DNA of 64,000 nucleotides, from the NCBI GenBank assembly GCA_035651635.1, contig DASRFK010000264.1, positions 1 to 64,000 on the forward strand, in the 5' to 3' direction. A model generated the notes under the pieces. That model saw nothing but the letters and a program-made list of their open reading frames with translations, was not told where the DNA came from and did not search any database. This DNA is from JANXQE01 sp035651635. Lineage in GTDB: Bacteria > Verrucomicrobiota > Verrucomicrobiia > Limisphaerales > UBA8199. This document shows, piece after piece, positions 10,801-20,476 of the stretch. Position 1 is the stretch's first letter. Each line of letters starts with the position of its first letter. The translations under genes and the position numbers were made by a program.

Positions 10801-11881
10801 CGGCATGGGATTCACGTTTGATGATTCAGATTCTAATGGATCGGCGAACTCTCTGGCTGACATGCAGGCTGTAACGGCACACGACTCCCGCAATTCTCAA
10901 CGAATTTTCCCATACATCGGAGGCGAGGAGGTAAACGACAGCCCGACGCATACACCCCAGCGTTTTGTTATCGACTTCGGCGAGATGACTGAACAGGAGG
11001 CAAGGCGATGGCCGGAGTTGATGGAGATTCTTGAACGCAAGGTCCGTCCAGAACGAAAGGGCAAGCCCGGAAGCTACAGCAAGCAATGGTGGTTATTCGG
11101 AAGGCGAAATATCGAGGGACGCCGGGCTCTTTCCTTGCTACGCAGAGCCATTGTCCGCTCCCGAATAGGTAACGCATTCGCGTTCACCTTCCTGCCCAGT
11201 AATGTCGTAATGAATGAAAAGACCGTTGTCTTTGCTTTCGACAACCACGCAGCTTTTGGGGTCCTGCAGAGCCGACTGCATGAGATCTGGGCGGTTTGCT
11301 TCAGTTCCACCTTGAAGGACGATCTCCAATACACCCCGACTGACTGCTTCTCGACCTTTCCTTTTCCAGGGGCTTGGGAGGCCAACGCTGGGTTAGAGGC
11401 GGCAGGACGGGAGTATTTCGAGTTCCGCGCCGCGCTGATGGTGCGGAACAACGAAGGCCTTACTAAGACCTACAACCGCTTCCACGATCCTGAGGAGCGT
11501 TCGCCGGACATTCTGAAACTGCGCGAACTCCACGCCGAAATGGATGCCGCCGTCCTCACCGCCTACGGCTGGGCCGACCTCATCCCCAAATGCACCTGCG
11601 AATTTCTGCTCGATTACGAGGACGAGGATGATGGTCAGGACGAAGGCAAAGCCCGGAAGCGAAAGAAGCCCTGGCGCTACCGCTGGCCGGACGAAGTCCG
11701 CGACGAAGTCCTCGCCCGCCTTCTTAAACTTAATGCTGAGCGCGCTGAGCAGGAGAGGATCGCTGGACAGGCGGATGAAGCCAATGCACCGGTCAGGAAA
11801 AGGAAAACGGGAGGAAAGAAGTCTGCTCCCATGCCCGGTCAGGCAGACCTGATCCCACCACCGCAAACTGAACTGTTCTAA
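7847..11881 (+). CDS. drmMI: DISARM class 1 N6-adenine DNA methyltransferase DrmMI
   Basis: A 1344-residue Eco57I/PglX-type methyltransferase. The SAM-binding motif I appears as DLAVGSAAFL (588-597) and the catalytic motif IV as NPPF (834-837), preceded by FDAFVG. The NPPF form indicates N6-adenine rather than C5-cytosine methylation, matching the class 1 marker gene. An N-terminal region of about 560 residues resembles the restriction-like segment of large BREX/DISARM methylases; the C terminus is a basic, charged tail. The frame is open upstream to 7712, inside the SIR2 gene. I chose ATG 7847 because it begins the conserved-looking sequence and gives a 10-base spacer. The enzyme probably marks host DNA so the restriction part of the operon ignores it. 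Confidence 0.85.
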   Translation: MAAHHQKDPALADHLAWLGYVQPDGLVVSAPALVDAQAIIDRAQLGELQRRFSEHVTSLRLTESDTGETEPGIENIQRLVTDFLGWPYNLLVGVDPSCPLPESLYVALPEFQETLHPSWAVKNPKAKGDDSPLLLLVQTHPVTVDLDKPVAASDRNWHASPAKKFERLLRETGVSIGLLTNGVQFRLVYAPPKENSGSLSFPVSAMAEVSGRLILGAFQLLLGSWTLFTAPSDARLPALLQRSRDYQASVSEVLAEQVLHALYELLRGFEAADERVGGKLLRGLAASKPSDIYGGLVAVLLRFVFTLFAEDRGLLPSSGLYVRNYSVHGLFERLRADAERYPDTMDHRFGAWAQLLALFRAIHGGCRHSELKMPARHGHLFDPDRYLFLEGRTSCRDPIDALPLVSDGTIYRILEKLSLLEGERVSYRSLSVEEIGSVYQTIMGFAVETATGTAIALKGKRKNGGVPAAPVIMVEELLGVPAKDRAKWLKEKADTELTGEAEKNLKSASAIDDLLIALEKRIDRNATPGPVAKGGLVLQPTDERRRSGSHYTPRSFTDPIVRKTLAPILKGLGANPTPEQILALKICDLAVGSAAFLVETCRQLADELVKAWRIHGARPQVPPDETEELLAMRIVAQRCLYGVDRNPMAVDLAKLSLWLATLAKDHPFTFLDHAIRCGDSLVGLTRTQIEDFTWRDTKISERHFFSEEVRKRTSAALRERQNLLGLGDDYGTPQLKRAKLEKADELLETVRFIGDAAVAAFFAGDKDKAREANRLELADRISGYLSKGDIKQRPTEQVDGLRGGHFSVNPFHWEVEFPEVFERHNPGFDAFVGNPPFLGGKHISTSNGREYVDWLLMAHDQTNGNADVVAHFFRRAFSLLRLRGCMGLIATNTIGQGDTRSAGLCWICKHGGTINAAQRRFMWPGQAAVVVSVVWIAKDTVSGPFDLDGRSVPVITAYLFHAGGHESPACLASNSGRCFIGSYVLGMGFTFDDSDSNGSANSLADMQAVTAHDSRNSQRIFPYIGGEEVNDSPTHTPQRFVIDFGEMTEQEARRWPELMEILERKVRPERKGKPGSYSKQWWLFGRRNIEGRRALSLLRRAIVRSRIGNAFAFTFLPSNVVMNEKTVVFAFDNHAAFGVLQSRLHEIWAVCFSSTLKDDLQYTPTDCFSTFPFPGAWEANAGLEAAGREYFEFRAALMVRNNEGLTKTYNRFHDPEERSPDILKLRELHAEMDAAVLTAYGWADLIPKCTCEFLLDYEDEDDGQDEGKARKRKKPWRYRWPDEVRDEVLARLLKLNAERAEQERIAGQADEANAPVRKRKTGGKKSAPMPGQADLIPPPQTELF

Positions 11882-11886
11882 TCACC

Positions 11887-13626
11887 ATGTCTCGCATCAA
11901 GAATCTCTACACCTATCTCATCACCAACCGTCGCGGTGCAGTGGATGAGTGGCTCGAAGCTTATCAAGCCATTACTGCCGACATCGTGGCTGTGAGGGCC
12001 GAGTTGGAGCATGGCAGAACCACGCAGGATCCGGCTCTTTTTCAGCAAACCAGGTTCAGAGGCAACGCAGATCCGTGGCGGGATTTCACGAAGTGTCTTC
12101 TTTTCGATAAGAGCAACGGGGTCTCCTCTCGGGGGCAGTCCGTCCTCAGCGAAGAGAATTTAGGGCGATTTCAGCAGGACGAAGCGTTTTGCTCGGCCTT
12201 GATAAGCCTGATCAGAACGCCCAGCAAACCCAACTTTCAGGCCTTCAGCGCAGCGTGGGAGACCGCCCTCAACACTCACGATCCCGAAGCGAATCGAACA
12301 CCGTTGTTGGTGAACCGCACATTGGCCGCCTGCACGCTCGACGTCACGAGCACAGTGAATGAGTCCTACTTTAATGTTCTTTACGAATGGATGGTTGATG
12401 AAGGCATTCTGAACCGACATGCAGACCCTCGGGCCGACTGGTATGATAAAAACCTTCAGGTAATGGCATTTCTTCGAAATTCCTTTGCTGAGGAGCTTCG
12501 GACAGGTGAGGTCAGCGACCATCTTCTGAGCATTTTCATCTGGGAGCTCTACGATAATATCTACAATCCTTTCACCCTCAAAAAGCAGGTTGTAAAATAT
12601 GGAGCCCCGGGCACAGGAAAGACCTACGTGGCCATCCGCGATACTCGCTTGCTGTTTGATATTTGGCGGGACGCCTACGGTCAAACGACGTCCTACACCC
12701 ACGAAGGCCATTGTGAGGTAGTCCAATTTCATCCTTCGTTCGGCTATGAGGACTTCATGGAAGGCCTGCGCCCGGTGCTGGATGGTGAAAAAAAAGCGCA
12801 GCTCACACTTCAAAACGGGGTTTTCAAGAAGTTTTGTATCCGTGCAGGCCGATGGGAGAAGGAGGTCTTTTCGATCCCTGGCGAGGGGCCGGCTTTAGCG
12901 AAGAATTGGCAAATGCTCAGAATCCGAACGCTCCGCACGCACCGAAACCACCTCACGGGAGATCATTGGGAGTATATCTTTGACCGGCATTCTGATGATA
13001 AGAAAGTTGCCGACGCGGTGCCTCCATTCTTTTTTATCATCGACGAGATAAATCGAGCCGAGCTCTCTCGGGTTTTAGGCGAACTCATGTTATGTCTGGA
13101 ATATCGTGGCGTCCGAGGTGCGATTTCTACCCAATATTCTGCTCTTAATACGGAGGAAACAGGCATGCTCAAGATGGGTGACGGATACAGGTTTTTTATT
13201 CCGCACAACGTCTATGTGGTCGGCACGATGAACACCATTGACCGGAGCGTGGAAAGCTTCGATCTCGCTCTGCGTCGTAGATTTCGGTGGGAACGCATGC
13301 AGCCTGATTTGGGTGCTTTACGGCATCATCTAAAAGAACACGACACGCGGGCCGGTAACAGTGCACATCCTTGGGTGGGGCTCGCGGATGATTTGGAGGC
13401 TCTCAACAGAAGTATCCGCGACACGGACATTTTGGGCGGCGAATACGAGGTTGGCCATGCTTACCTGATGAACCTGCCATACCAAGAGGCACTCACGCGC
13501 ACTGATGCAAGGGAGAAGGTCTGGAATGACGGCATCAGACCGCTACTGGAAGAGTATCTCCGCGGCTCAGGCCGAAAGGACGAGCTCATCCCTGAGTTTC
13601 AGAAGGCATTCGGAGTTCATGATTAA
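11887..13626 (+). CDS. mcrB: McrB-like AAA+ GTPase inserted in DISARM
   Basis: A 579-residue AAA+ protein with the McrB signature set: Walker A GAPGTGKT at 239-246, FHPSFGYEDFMEGLRPV, Walker B IIDEINRAELSRVLGEL (DEINR at 386-390), and the GTP-specificity motif as MNTIDRS at 448-454 followed by FDLALRRRFRW. The first 230 residues lack recognisable features and should form the DNA-reading domain, which differs widely between McrB proteins. McrB translocates on DNA as a GTP-driven ring and activates the McrC nuclease, classically against modified cytosines. It begins 5 bases after drmMI, and mcrC overlaps its end by 8 bases, so the pair sits inside the DISARM operon. Confidence 0.85.
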   Translation: MSRIKNLYTYLITNRRGAVDEWLEAYQAITADIVAVRAELEHGRTTQDPALFQQTRFRGNADPWRDFTKCLLFDKSNGVSSRGQSVLSEENLGRFQQDEAFCSALISLIRTPSKPNFQAFSAAWETALNTHDPEANRTPLLVNRTLAACTLDVTSTVNESYFNVLYEWMVDEGILNRHADPRADWYDKNLQVMAFLRNSFAEELRTGEVSDHLLSIFIWELYDNIYNPFTLKKQVVKYGAPGTGKTYVAIRDTRLLFDIWRDAYGQTTSYTHEGHCEVVQFHPSFGYEDFMEGLRPVLDGEKKAQLTLQNGVFKKFCIRAGRWEKEVFSIPGEGPALAKNWQMLRIRTLRTHRNHLTGDHWEYIFDRHSDDKKVADAVPPFFFIIDEINRAELSRVLGELMLCLEYRGVRGAISTQYSALNTEETGMLKMGDGYRFFIPHNVYVVGTMNTIDRSVESFDLALRRRFRWERMQPDLGALRHHLKEHDTRAGNSAHPWVGLADDLEALNRSIRDTDILGGEYEVGHAYLMNLPYQEALTRTDAREKVWNDGIRPLLEEYLRGSGRKDELIPEFQKAFGVHD

Positions 13627-15112
13627 ACCTCTCAGTGAAGTCTTCAGCGACGGCACCTTGGTGGATAACACGCTCCATGAGGTGCATGGAGGTATTCTTA
13701 CACCCTCCGGAGGAAGAGAAGCGGTAACCATTCAGGAAGGCAACTGTGAGAAGAAAACCCACCGAGCATGGCGTTTTTTGCTGAAAACGTCGGCAGCATT
13801 GAACGAAAGCTTGCGGCCAGGTGGGGAATCGAGGGTTGTCCTGCTTACCGGCAAGGATAGCGAGTATGAACACAATACGCGAGATGAGTTTATTTGCATT
13901 CAGGAACCAGGAAATCCCGAGTGCTTTTCATTCTCAACCGGCAACCTGATCGGTTCCATCACTGATGAGGTAGATGGCTACGGCTTCACGCTCCAGATCT
14001 CCTCACGCTTCGGCAACGAATTCCTCAAATACATCATCGCGGATGCTGATGGATTCCTCGAGTTGCCCGAAGCTGGGGGCATCCAGGACGGTAGCTACGA
14101 CTGGCTGCTAATCTATCTCTGGTTGGTGAAGCTTAAGAAGGCTTTTCGTCTTGGATTGCCCAAAGCCTACGAGACTCGGGTTGAACGCCTGGCTCAACCA
14201 CGCGGACGGCTGGCTCCAGTGGACTATTTCCTAAACCAAGAGCGTGCCCGTTACCTTTGCACTTACCGTGAGCACAGCTACGACAACGAAACCACCCGAC
14301 TGATCGCTCGCACATTGCAGCACCTCGATTCTCACGCCCTGCTGCGGGAGACGCACAGGCTCAACCAGACTTTTCAGATTGCGACTCATGGGCGGCACGC
14401 GGAAATCGAGGACCTCCTGGCCACGAAGCCCGTTAGCAATCCGTATTACATCGACTACAACCCTGTAATTACGCTTTCGAAGCGCATTTTGCATAAGGAT
14501 TTGCTTGAGGTCGGTGACCGATCACCGACCAGCGCCTTCTTGTTCGATGTCTCGATGCTGTTCGAGTATTTCGTGCGAAAGCTGCTCAAGCGACCTGGTG
14601 TGGTTCTGCACAGCAAGAACGAACGCCGATGGAGCATCCCCTCCGGTCTTCTGAATGACCGCAGAAGCCTACTACCAGATCTGGTATTTGATTTGAACGG
14701 AGCAACCTATGTTTTCGATGTAAAATACAAATCCTTCGATTTTCATTACGGAGTCAGCCGTGAGGACCTCTTTCAATTACATACGTATCTTGGTCAAATC
14801 TCGAACGAACACGACATCGCGGGTGGAGGGTTCATTTACCCTATCCGCGAGTCACGATGGAATGCCTATCAACTTGGCACAAAGCAGGGCATCATTTCTG
14901 ACACCATCAAACAGGGCAGGAAAACGATTCCGTTCCATGTAGCATTCCTCAAAGTGCCCGAGCAGTCGGGAACGCCAAGCGCCGACTGGCCCAAGGCCTT
15001 TCGGAAAGCCTTCAAGGTGTATACGGAGGAGTTTGTTTCGACGCTGCTTCATCGGCTGAACAACAGCTCCAAACAATTGCGGATGCCCCCGCTCTCGAGC
15101 AATACGAACTAA
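13619..15112 (+). CDS. mcrC: McrC-like PD-(D/E)xK endonuclease subunit
   Basis: A 497-residue partner of the preceding McrB. The C-terminal part has LLPDLVFD with Asp354 and YVFDVKYK with Asp367 and Lys369, the PD-(D/E)xK nuclease core seen in McrC. The N-terminal part should hold the stalk that inserts into the McrB ring. ATG 13619 is the natural start because it overlaps the mcrB stop by 8 bases; the open frame further upstream to 13505 only shadows mcrB. drmA follows 12 bases later. The expected activity is cleavage of DNA recognised by McrB. Which modification or sequence it recognises cannot be told from this sequence. Confidence 0.82.
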   Translation: MIKPLSEVFSDGTLVDNTLHEVHGGILTPSGGREAVTIQEGNCEKKTHRAWRFLLKTSAALNESLRPGGESRVVLLTGKDSEYEHNTRDEFICIQEPGNPECFSFSTGNLIGSITDEVDGYGFTLQISSRFGNEFLKYIIADADGFLELPEAGGIQDGSYDWLLIYLWLVKLKKAFRLGLPKAYETRVERLAQPRGRLAPVDYFLNQERARYLCTYREHSYDNETTRLIARTLQHLDSHALLRETHRLNQTFQIATHGRHAEIEDLLATKPVSNPYYIDYNPVITLSKRILHKDLLEVGDRSPTSAFLFDVSMLFEYFVRKLLKRPGVVLHSKNERRWSIPSGLLNDRRSLLPDLVFDLNGATYVFDVKYKSFDFHYGVSREDLFQLHTYLGQISNEHDIAGGGFIYPIRESRWNAYQLGTKQGIISDTIKQGRKTIPFHVAFLKVPEQSGTPSADWPKAFRKAFKVYTEEFVSTLLHRLNNSSKQLRMPPLSSNTN

Positions 15113-15124
15113 TTTCAGAGCCAC

Positions 15125-18100
15125 ATGAACTCTCCCGAAGCACGCGCCAAACTCGTAGAAGCCTTGAGGCTGGACCTTGTTGGGCCCTGGCCCGGTCATG
15201 AGTTTTCGAGCGAACTGCTCCCTGAAAACCCGACCAGGTGGTATCTCACGGGATACCTGGTGCCGGAATCTGCACCTGTTGAGCATCGCAGTGATGCCGA
15301 AGCGAAGGACGAGATTGACGCCGGCGGGGAAGGAGGCGGAATGGATGACGGCGGAACTCCCGATAAGGCTGCTCCGCCAAGCTTACTGCCGAGTTCCATG
15401 GGATTGAGCGTGTTAGTGCCTTCCGGAGTCACAAAGCTTCACGCTGAAGTCTCTTGGGGAGATTACCACTGGGAGGACCCAACCAAGGAAGAAGAGCCTG
15501 CCGATGAAGGCTTGGGTTTGAAGGAGGAGATTAAGCCCGATTCCTACGAAATTCCTGAATCTTCGGCCGCCGCTTTGCAGGAAGAACCATCAAAGGATGC
15601 TAAGGCAGCACCGCCCCCCAAAGGCTACCGCCGCTCTGCAAGGTCCGAACCGGTCGAGGTTTCGCTGCCCGAAGCCAATGGGAAGCCGGCTGTGTTCCCC
15701 GTGCCGAACAGTCGCGGGCTTCGCCTCGTGGCAACCGCTCGCCCGATCTCCCAGGATTCCCACAGCCGTCTGCCGAAAGACACGCGTGCGGTGTGCGTGT
15801 TTGTGGTGAACGGACGCCCTCCCGCCGACCATGCTTACCAGGCAAATGCTTTCCAGGCCCAACTCCGGATAAAATGCGAGGCGGGCTTTGTCCCGCGTCC
15901 GGATCTCCGGGGCGGAGATGACGGCATGCGTGCCCACGATTGGGATGAACAGGTGGCGGACCTTCAATACCGACGAGCCTTCGATTTTGTTTCGGGCATC
16001 GGTTGCGCCGCTGAGCCAGTGGATAGGGTTCAAGGTGGCCAATGCCATACCGTCCAAACCTGCTGGATACCTTCATCAGAAGTTGAATTCGTCGGCCATT
16101 TGGATGCGGCTGCGTTGCCGGGTGTGGAACTCGGGATGGAAGCACTCGCCAGTCTCGGCGGTGTCGAGGAAGCCCGCGCAAAGCTCGGGAAGCTGGTTGA
16201 ACATTATCGGGGGTGGATCGACCTGCAGGCCAGTGAGGTAGCTGCCGAAACTAGTCTGGAGTCCAACCGTCAAAAGTCGGCTAAGGAACTGGTCCGGCGT
16301 GCTCGCCTTGCAGCCGACCGCATGGCGGCCGGAATTGAACTGCTGGCCCACGATGACGTCCGGGAGGCGTTTTGCACAGCGAACCGAACGATGGCCAGGC
16401 AGGCCCGCCAGCGTGAAGCACAAAAAGCAAACACGACTCCAGAACTCGTTTCCACACCCACTTGGCGGGCGTTTCAGCTCGGTTTCATTCTGCTTAACCT
16501 ACGTGGGCTACATGATCCTCTGCACGCGGACCGGCAGTTGGTCGACCTGCTCTTCTTCCCCACGGGTGGTGGCAAGACTGAAGCCTACCTGGGCCTTGCT
16601 GCTTTTTCCTTGGTCATACGCAGGCTCCGCAATCCCGGCCGCCGCGGTGCGGGTGTGAATGTGCTGATGCGCTATACGCTACGGCTGCTGACCCTCGATC
16701 AGCTTAGTCGTGCATCGGCCCTGATCTGCGCGCTCGAATTGGAAAGGCAGGAACGGACGGCCAGGGGAGATGCGCGCCTTGGGGACTGGCCGTTCGAGAT
16801 TGGTCTATGGGTCGGCTCGGCCGCCACCCCGAATCGCATGGGCGGTCCCGGCTACAAAGGACCGAGTCCCGAGACCACCGCCTACCGCCGATGTCGAGCG
16901 TTCCGCAGCAATTCGAAGGCAAACCCGTCTCCAATCCCGCTCGAAAACTGCCCCTGGTGCGGAAAGAAGTTCGACACGCAATCTTTCCGTCTGATTCCGT
17001 CCGAGCAGAACCCTCAGGACTTACGCATTACTTGCGTCAATCCATCCTGCGTTTTTACCGGGGATCATCCGCTCCCGATTGTGGCCGTGGACGAGCCGAT
17101 TTACCGTCGGTTGCCAGGGTTCTTGATTGCCACAGTGGACAAGTTTGCCGCCCTGCCATGGATTGGACCCTCAGGAAAGCTCTTCGGGCATGTTGAGCGC
17201 GTCGATAATGATGGTTTCTATAACGCTGCTGAGCCGGGCCGTGGGCAGGCGCTGGGTGGACCACTGCTTCCCCCGGAACTCATTATTCAGGACGAATTGC
17301 ATCTTATTTCTGGTCCGCTTGGGACCATTGCGGGAGTTTACGAAACAGCCATAGGGCATCTGGCTGAGCGCGATCTTGGAGAAGGCCGGCGGCTGCGGCC
17401 CAAAATCATCGCCAGCACTGCTACCGTCAGGCAGGCAGAAACCCAGATCAGGGGACTTTTCGCCCGGCCGCATTCAATGGTGTTTCCCCCTGCAGGACCG
17501 AACCGCCGCGATTCGTTTTTCTCCAAAACTCAGACGGCGGACCAAACGCCGGCACGGCTTTATCTCGGAGTCGGAGCACAGGGACGCAGTCTTAAGGTCG
17601 TGCTCCTTCGGACCGCTCTGGCACTCCTGTCTGCCGGGCAAACCCTCTACAAGCAAGCCGGCGGCAAATCCCACAGTAACCCGGTGGACCCTTACATGAC
17701 CTTGCTCGGCTACTTCAATAGCCTGCGCGAGCTTGGGGGATCACGGCGCATTGTAGAGGACGAAGTCACAAGCCAATTGCGGCGCTATAAATCGCGCAAG
17801 CGCCGCGATCCGGTGGATGGCCTCTTCTCGAAGCGTGAAATTGGAGAGCCGCTGGAACTCACCTCTCGTGTTTCAACAAATCAGGTTTCTGAAGCCAAAC
17901 GCCGATTGGCTCAAACCTTTGCTGAGGATGACCACGTGGACATCGCTTTGGCCACCAACATGATTTCCGTCGGGTTGGATATCACGCGCCTGGGGCTGAT
18001 GGTCGTTCTTGGCCAGCCCAAAATGTGTGCGGAATACATTCAAGCTACCAGTCGTGTCGGACGCGATCCCGCTCGTCCTGGGCTGGTGGTGACACTGCTT

Positions 18101-18643
18101 AACGTGCACAAACCACGCGATCGCTCGCATTACGAGCATTTCGGTTTTTATCACGAAACGTTTTACCGGACGGTTGAGGCGACTAGCGTGACTCCTTTCT
18201 CGCCCAGGGCGCTTGATCGTGCCTTGGCCGCCGCCCTCGTTGCCTTCGCGCGTCATCACGCTGCCGACTTCGGGTCAGCCATCGGCGCAACTAACATTCT
18301 CACAAACCGGCCTGCTTTGGATGCTGTTGCCGAGGCTTTTGCTGAACGAGCGGTGTCACACCGCTTTCTGACTCCTCAGGAGCAAGTGGCATTACGTGGC
18401 AGGGTGCGGGACCGCTGCATCGATCTGCTCGACACCTGGTATAAGCTGGCGGATATCGAACGCCTCAAGGGGGCGCAGATGCAATACGGCACGGAATTGC
18501 CGAACCAGCCTGCGTTGTTGCACGGCTTTCTTGACGAAGCTCTGGCGGCTCTACCGGATGATTACTGGAAGTTCCGGGCCAACCGTTCCATGCGGGATGT
18601 TGAGCCAAGCGTGCATCTGTTTCCCCAAATCCTCAAAGGCTGA
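15125..18643 (+). CDS. drmA: DISARM helicase-domain protein DrmA
   Basis: A 1172-residue DrmA-type superfamily 2 helicase. The first 250 residues are acidic and low-complexity, with many Glu, Asp, Pro and Ala. Walker A is TGGGKT at 480-485, the Walker B box is DELH at 723-726 within IIQDELHLISGPLGT, motif III is ASTATVR, and the second lobe ends with TNMISVGLDITRLG and QATSRVGRD (973-981). A four-cysteine cluster (CPWCGKK and CVNPSC, about 615-660) suggests a zinc ribbon between the lobes. DrmA and DrmB form the conserved DISARM core; DrmA binds DNA and DrmB stimulates it. The gene sits 12 bases after mcrC and 6 before drmB. Confidence 0.88.
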   Translation: MNSPEARAKLVEALRLDLVGPWPGHEFSSELLPENPTRWYLTGYLVPESAPVEHRSDAEAKDEIDAGGEGGGMDDGGTPDKAAPPSLLPSSMGLSVLVPSGVTKLHAEVSWGDYHWEDPTKEEEPADEGLGLKEEIKPDSYEIPESSAAALQEEPSKDAKAAPPPKGYRRSARSEPVEVSLPEANGKPAVFPVPNSRGLRLVATARPISQDSHSRLPKDTRAVCVFVVNGRPPADHAYQANAFQAQLRIKCEAGFVPRPDLRGGDDGMRAHDWDEQVADLQYRRAFDFVSGIGCAAEPVDRVQGGQCHTVQTCWIPSSEVEFVGHLDAAALPGVELGMEALASLGGVEEARAKLGKLVEHYRGWIDLQASEVAAETSLESNRQKSAKELVRRARLAADRMAAGIELLAHDDVREAFCTANRTMARQARQREAQKANTTPELVSTPTWRAFQLGFILLNLRGLHDPLHADRQLVDLLFFPTGGGKTEAYLGLAAFSLVIRRLRNPGRRGAGVNVLMRYTLRLLTLDQLSRASALICALELERQERTARGDARLGDWPFEIGLWVGSAATPNRMGGPGYKGPSPETTAYRRCRAFRSNSKANPSPIPLENCPWCGKKFDTQSFRLIPSEQNPQDLRITCVNPSCVFTGDHPLPIVAVDEPIYRRLPGFLIATVDKFAALPWIGPSGKLFGHVERVDNDGFYNAAEPGRGQALGGPLLPPELIIQDELHLISGPLGTIAGVYETAIGHLAERDLGEGRRLRPKIIASTATVRQAETQIRGLFARPHSMVFPPAGPNRRDSFFSKTQTADQTPARLYLGVGAQGRSLKVVLLRTALALLSAGQTLYKQAGGKSHSNPVDPYMTLLGYFNSLRELGGSRRIVEDEVTSQLRRYKSRKRRDPVDGLFSKREIGEPLELTSRVSTNQVSEAKRRLAQTFAEDDHVDIALATNMISVGLDITRLGLMVVLGQPKMCAEYIQATSRVGRDPARPGLVVTLLNVHKPRDRSHYEHFGFYHETFYRTVEATSVTPFSPRALDRALAAALVAFARHHAADFGSAIGATNILTNRPALDAVAEAFAERAVSHRFLTPQEQVALRGRVRDRCIDLLDTWYKLADIERLKGAQMQYGTELPNQPALLHGFLDEALAALPDDYWKFRANRSMRDVEPSVHLFPQILKG

Positions 18644-18649
18644 CCTACC

Positions 18650-20476
18650 ATGCGCAAAAGTGAGATTAGATCCAGCCAGCTCCTGACGACCTTTGGGCCG
18701 GGAGCGATGATGGATTTGCCTGAAGGTTCGGTGATCATCGGGGGCTTGGACAATTGGCGCTTCTCACCGGGGGCTCAACCGCTGGTGCAAGAGGCACGGC
18801 TTGTGGCCAAATTGCGGGCACGGATGGAGAAACCAACCCTGGTTTTGAAATCGCCACCACCTTCAACGGATGATCCCACAGCAGGGAAACCTGGTGTCGT
18901 CGTGTGGAAGTTCCCGCGGTGGTTTCTCGTGCAGAACTCTGAACCGCTGGTCGGCCGGAATGGAAACCGACGTCGGCTTGTGCCCGAATCGCAACTGGTA
19001 AATGGCAGATACCGCGAGGGGGCCGATAATTACGACGTTGTTCCGGTCCGTTTTGTCCGTGCATGTGAGCATGGCCACGTGGATGATATTGACTGGCCTG
19101 CCTTCATCCACGGTTTCGCGGGCGGGTGCGGTGGTAGCCTGAACTTGGAAGAACGGAGCACCACGGGAGCATTGGTGGATGTGTGGGCAACCTGCTCTTG
19201 TGGGGAAAAACGCTCGCTCGCTCAGGCCGCGGTCAAGGGCAGCAAGGCGCTCGGCCGTTGCAACGGAGCACGCCCGTGGCTCGGCTCCTACAGCCACGAA
19301 ACCTGTGACCAACTCAGCCGCCTTCTGATTCGCAGCGCCAGCAACGCCTATTTCTCCCAAACGCTCTCGGTTATCTCCATTCCAGACCGGAAGGCGCCAC
19401 TCGATGAGGTGGTAAAGTCGCTATGGGATGATGGTTTGAGCGTGGTGGCGACAAATGCCGCGGTGTTGCCAGTGATGCGACAGATTCCGAAAATTGCGAC
19501 CCGCCTGGCCGGCATTTCGGATGCCGACATTCTGGCCAGCGTGGTCCGAGTTGCGGCGGGTGTAGCACAGTTTGCCGACCGGCCCGTTAAAGAGGTCGAG
19601 TTTGAGGCTTTTGCAGAGGCCGCGGAGGAACTTGGAAGCGATCAGCCGGATGGTGATTTCTTCGCCCGGGCTTTGCCGAAAACCGTGTGGGATGCCCAGT
19701 GGATGGCTCCAATAAAACAGGTGGTGCTGGTTCATCGGCTCCGCGAAGTGGTTGCGCAGGTCGGATTCACTCGATTCGAATCGCTTAGCGCGGACATCAA
19801 CGGTGAGCTTCCCGATGAATTGAGCCTCAACATCAAAGCGGCACCATTGGCCAGGGATGCTGATTGGTTACCAGCGGTCGAAAACCGAGGCGAGGGTGTG
19901 TTCCTCTTGTTCGATGCGTCTAAAATTCCCGGCTGGCTACAAAAGCCCGTGGTTCAGACTCGCTCGAAAATGTTGCTGAACGGATTTTCTGCTTGGGAAG
20001 CCGCACATCTAAACAGTTCACGCGAATTTCCGGGTGTCCCTTATTACTTGCTGCACACCTTCTCGCACCTCCTGATGACGGCCATTTCGCTGGATTGCGG
20101 CTACCCGGCCTCTTCTTTGCGAGAACGTATTTACGCTTTGCCAGCCGAGGGAGTATTGCCCGATAGGTATGGAATTCTGATATTCACTGGGTCCTCAGAT
20201 GCCGAAGGCACGCTGGGTGGTTTGGTGGAAGCCGCGCGCCGGATTAAGGACTTTACTCGCAAAGCATTGGAGCTGGCATCGCTCTGCTCCAACGACCCGA
20301 TCTGCGCACACCATCAACCTGGTGAGCATGATCACGCGCCTTTACTTGGGGCCGCGTGCCATGGCTGCTTGCTCGTGCCCGAAACTTCGTGCGAGCAGCG
20401 AAACGAATTTCTCGACCGCGGCCTGGCTGTCTGCACGGTTGAAGGCTGTGGGGCTGAGTTCTTCAACATGCCATGA
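18650..20476 (+). CDS. drmB: DISARM DUF1998 protein DrmB
   Basis: A 608-residue DUF1998-family protein. The N terminus MRKSEIRSSQLLTTFGPGAMMDLPEGSVIIGG is the typical DrmB opening. Cysteine groups CEHGHVDD, CSCGEK and a C-terminal CHGCLLVPETSCEQ are likely metal ligands. The DUF1998 core includes YYLLHTFSHLLMTAISLDCGYPASSLRERIYA. DrmB is the obligate partner of the DrmA helicase in both DISARM classes. It begins 6 bases after drmA and its stop overlaps the drmC start by 4 bases (ATGA), indicating coupled translation. Confidence 0.9.
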   Translation: MRKSEIRSSQLLTTFGPGAMMDLPEGSVIIGGLDNWRFSPGAQPLVQEARLVAKLRARMEKPTLVLKSPPPSTDDPTAGKPGVVVWKFPRWFLVQNSEPLVGRNGNRRRLVPESQLVNGRYREGADNYDVVPVRFVRACEHGHVDDIDWPAFIHGFAGGCGGSLNLEERSTTGALVDVWATCSCGEKRSLAQAAVKGSKALGRCNGARPWLGSYSHETCDQLSRLLIRSASNAYFSQTLSVISIPDRKAPLDEVVKSLWDDGLSVVATNAAVLPVMRQIPKIATRLAGISDADILASVVRVAAGVAQFADRPVKEVEFEAFAEAAEELGSDQPDGDFFARALPKTVWDAQWMAPIKQVVLVHRLREVVAQVGFTRFESLSADINGELPDELSLNIKAAPLARDADWLPAVENRGEGVFLLFDASKIPGWLQKPVVQTRSKMLLNGFSAWEAAHLNSSREFPGVPYYLLHTFSHLLMTAISLDCGYPASSLRERIYALPAEGVLPDRYGILIFTGSSDAEGTLGGLVEAARRIKDFTRKALELASLCSNDPICAHHQPGEHDHAPLLGAACHGCLLVPETSCEQRNEFLDRGLAVCTVEGCGAEFFNMP

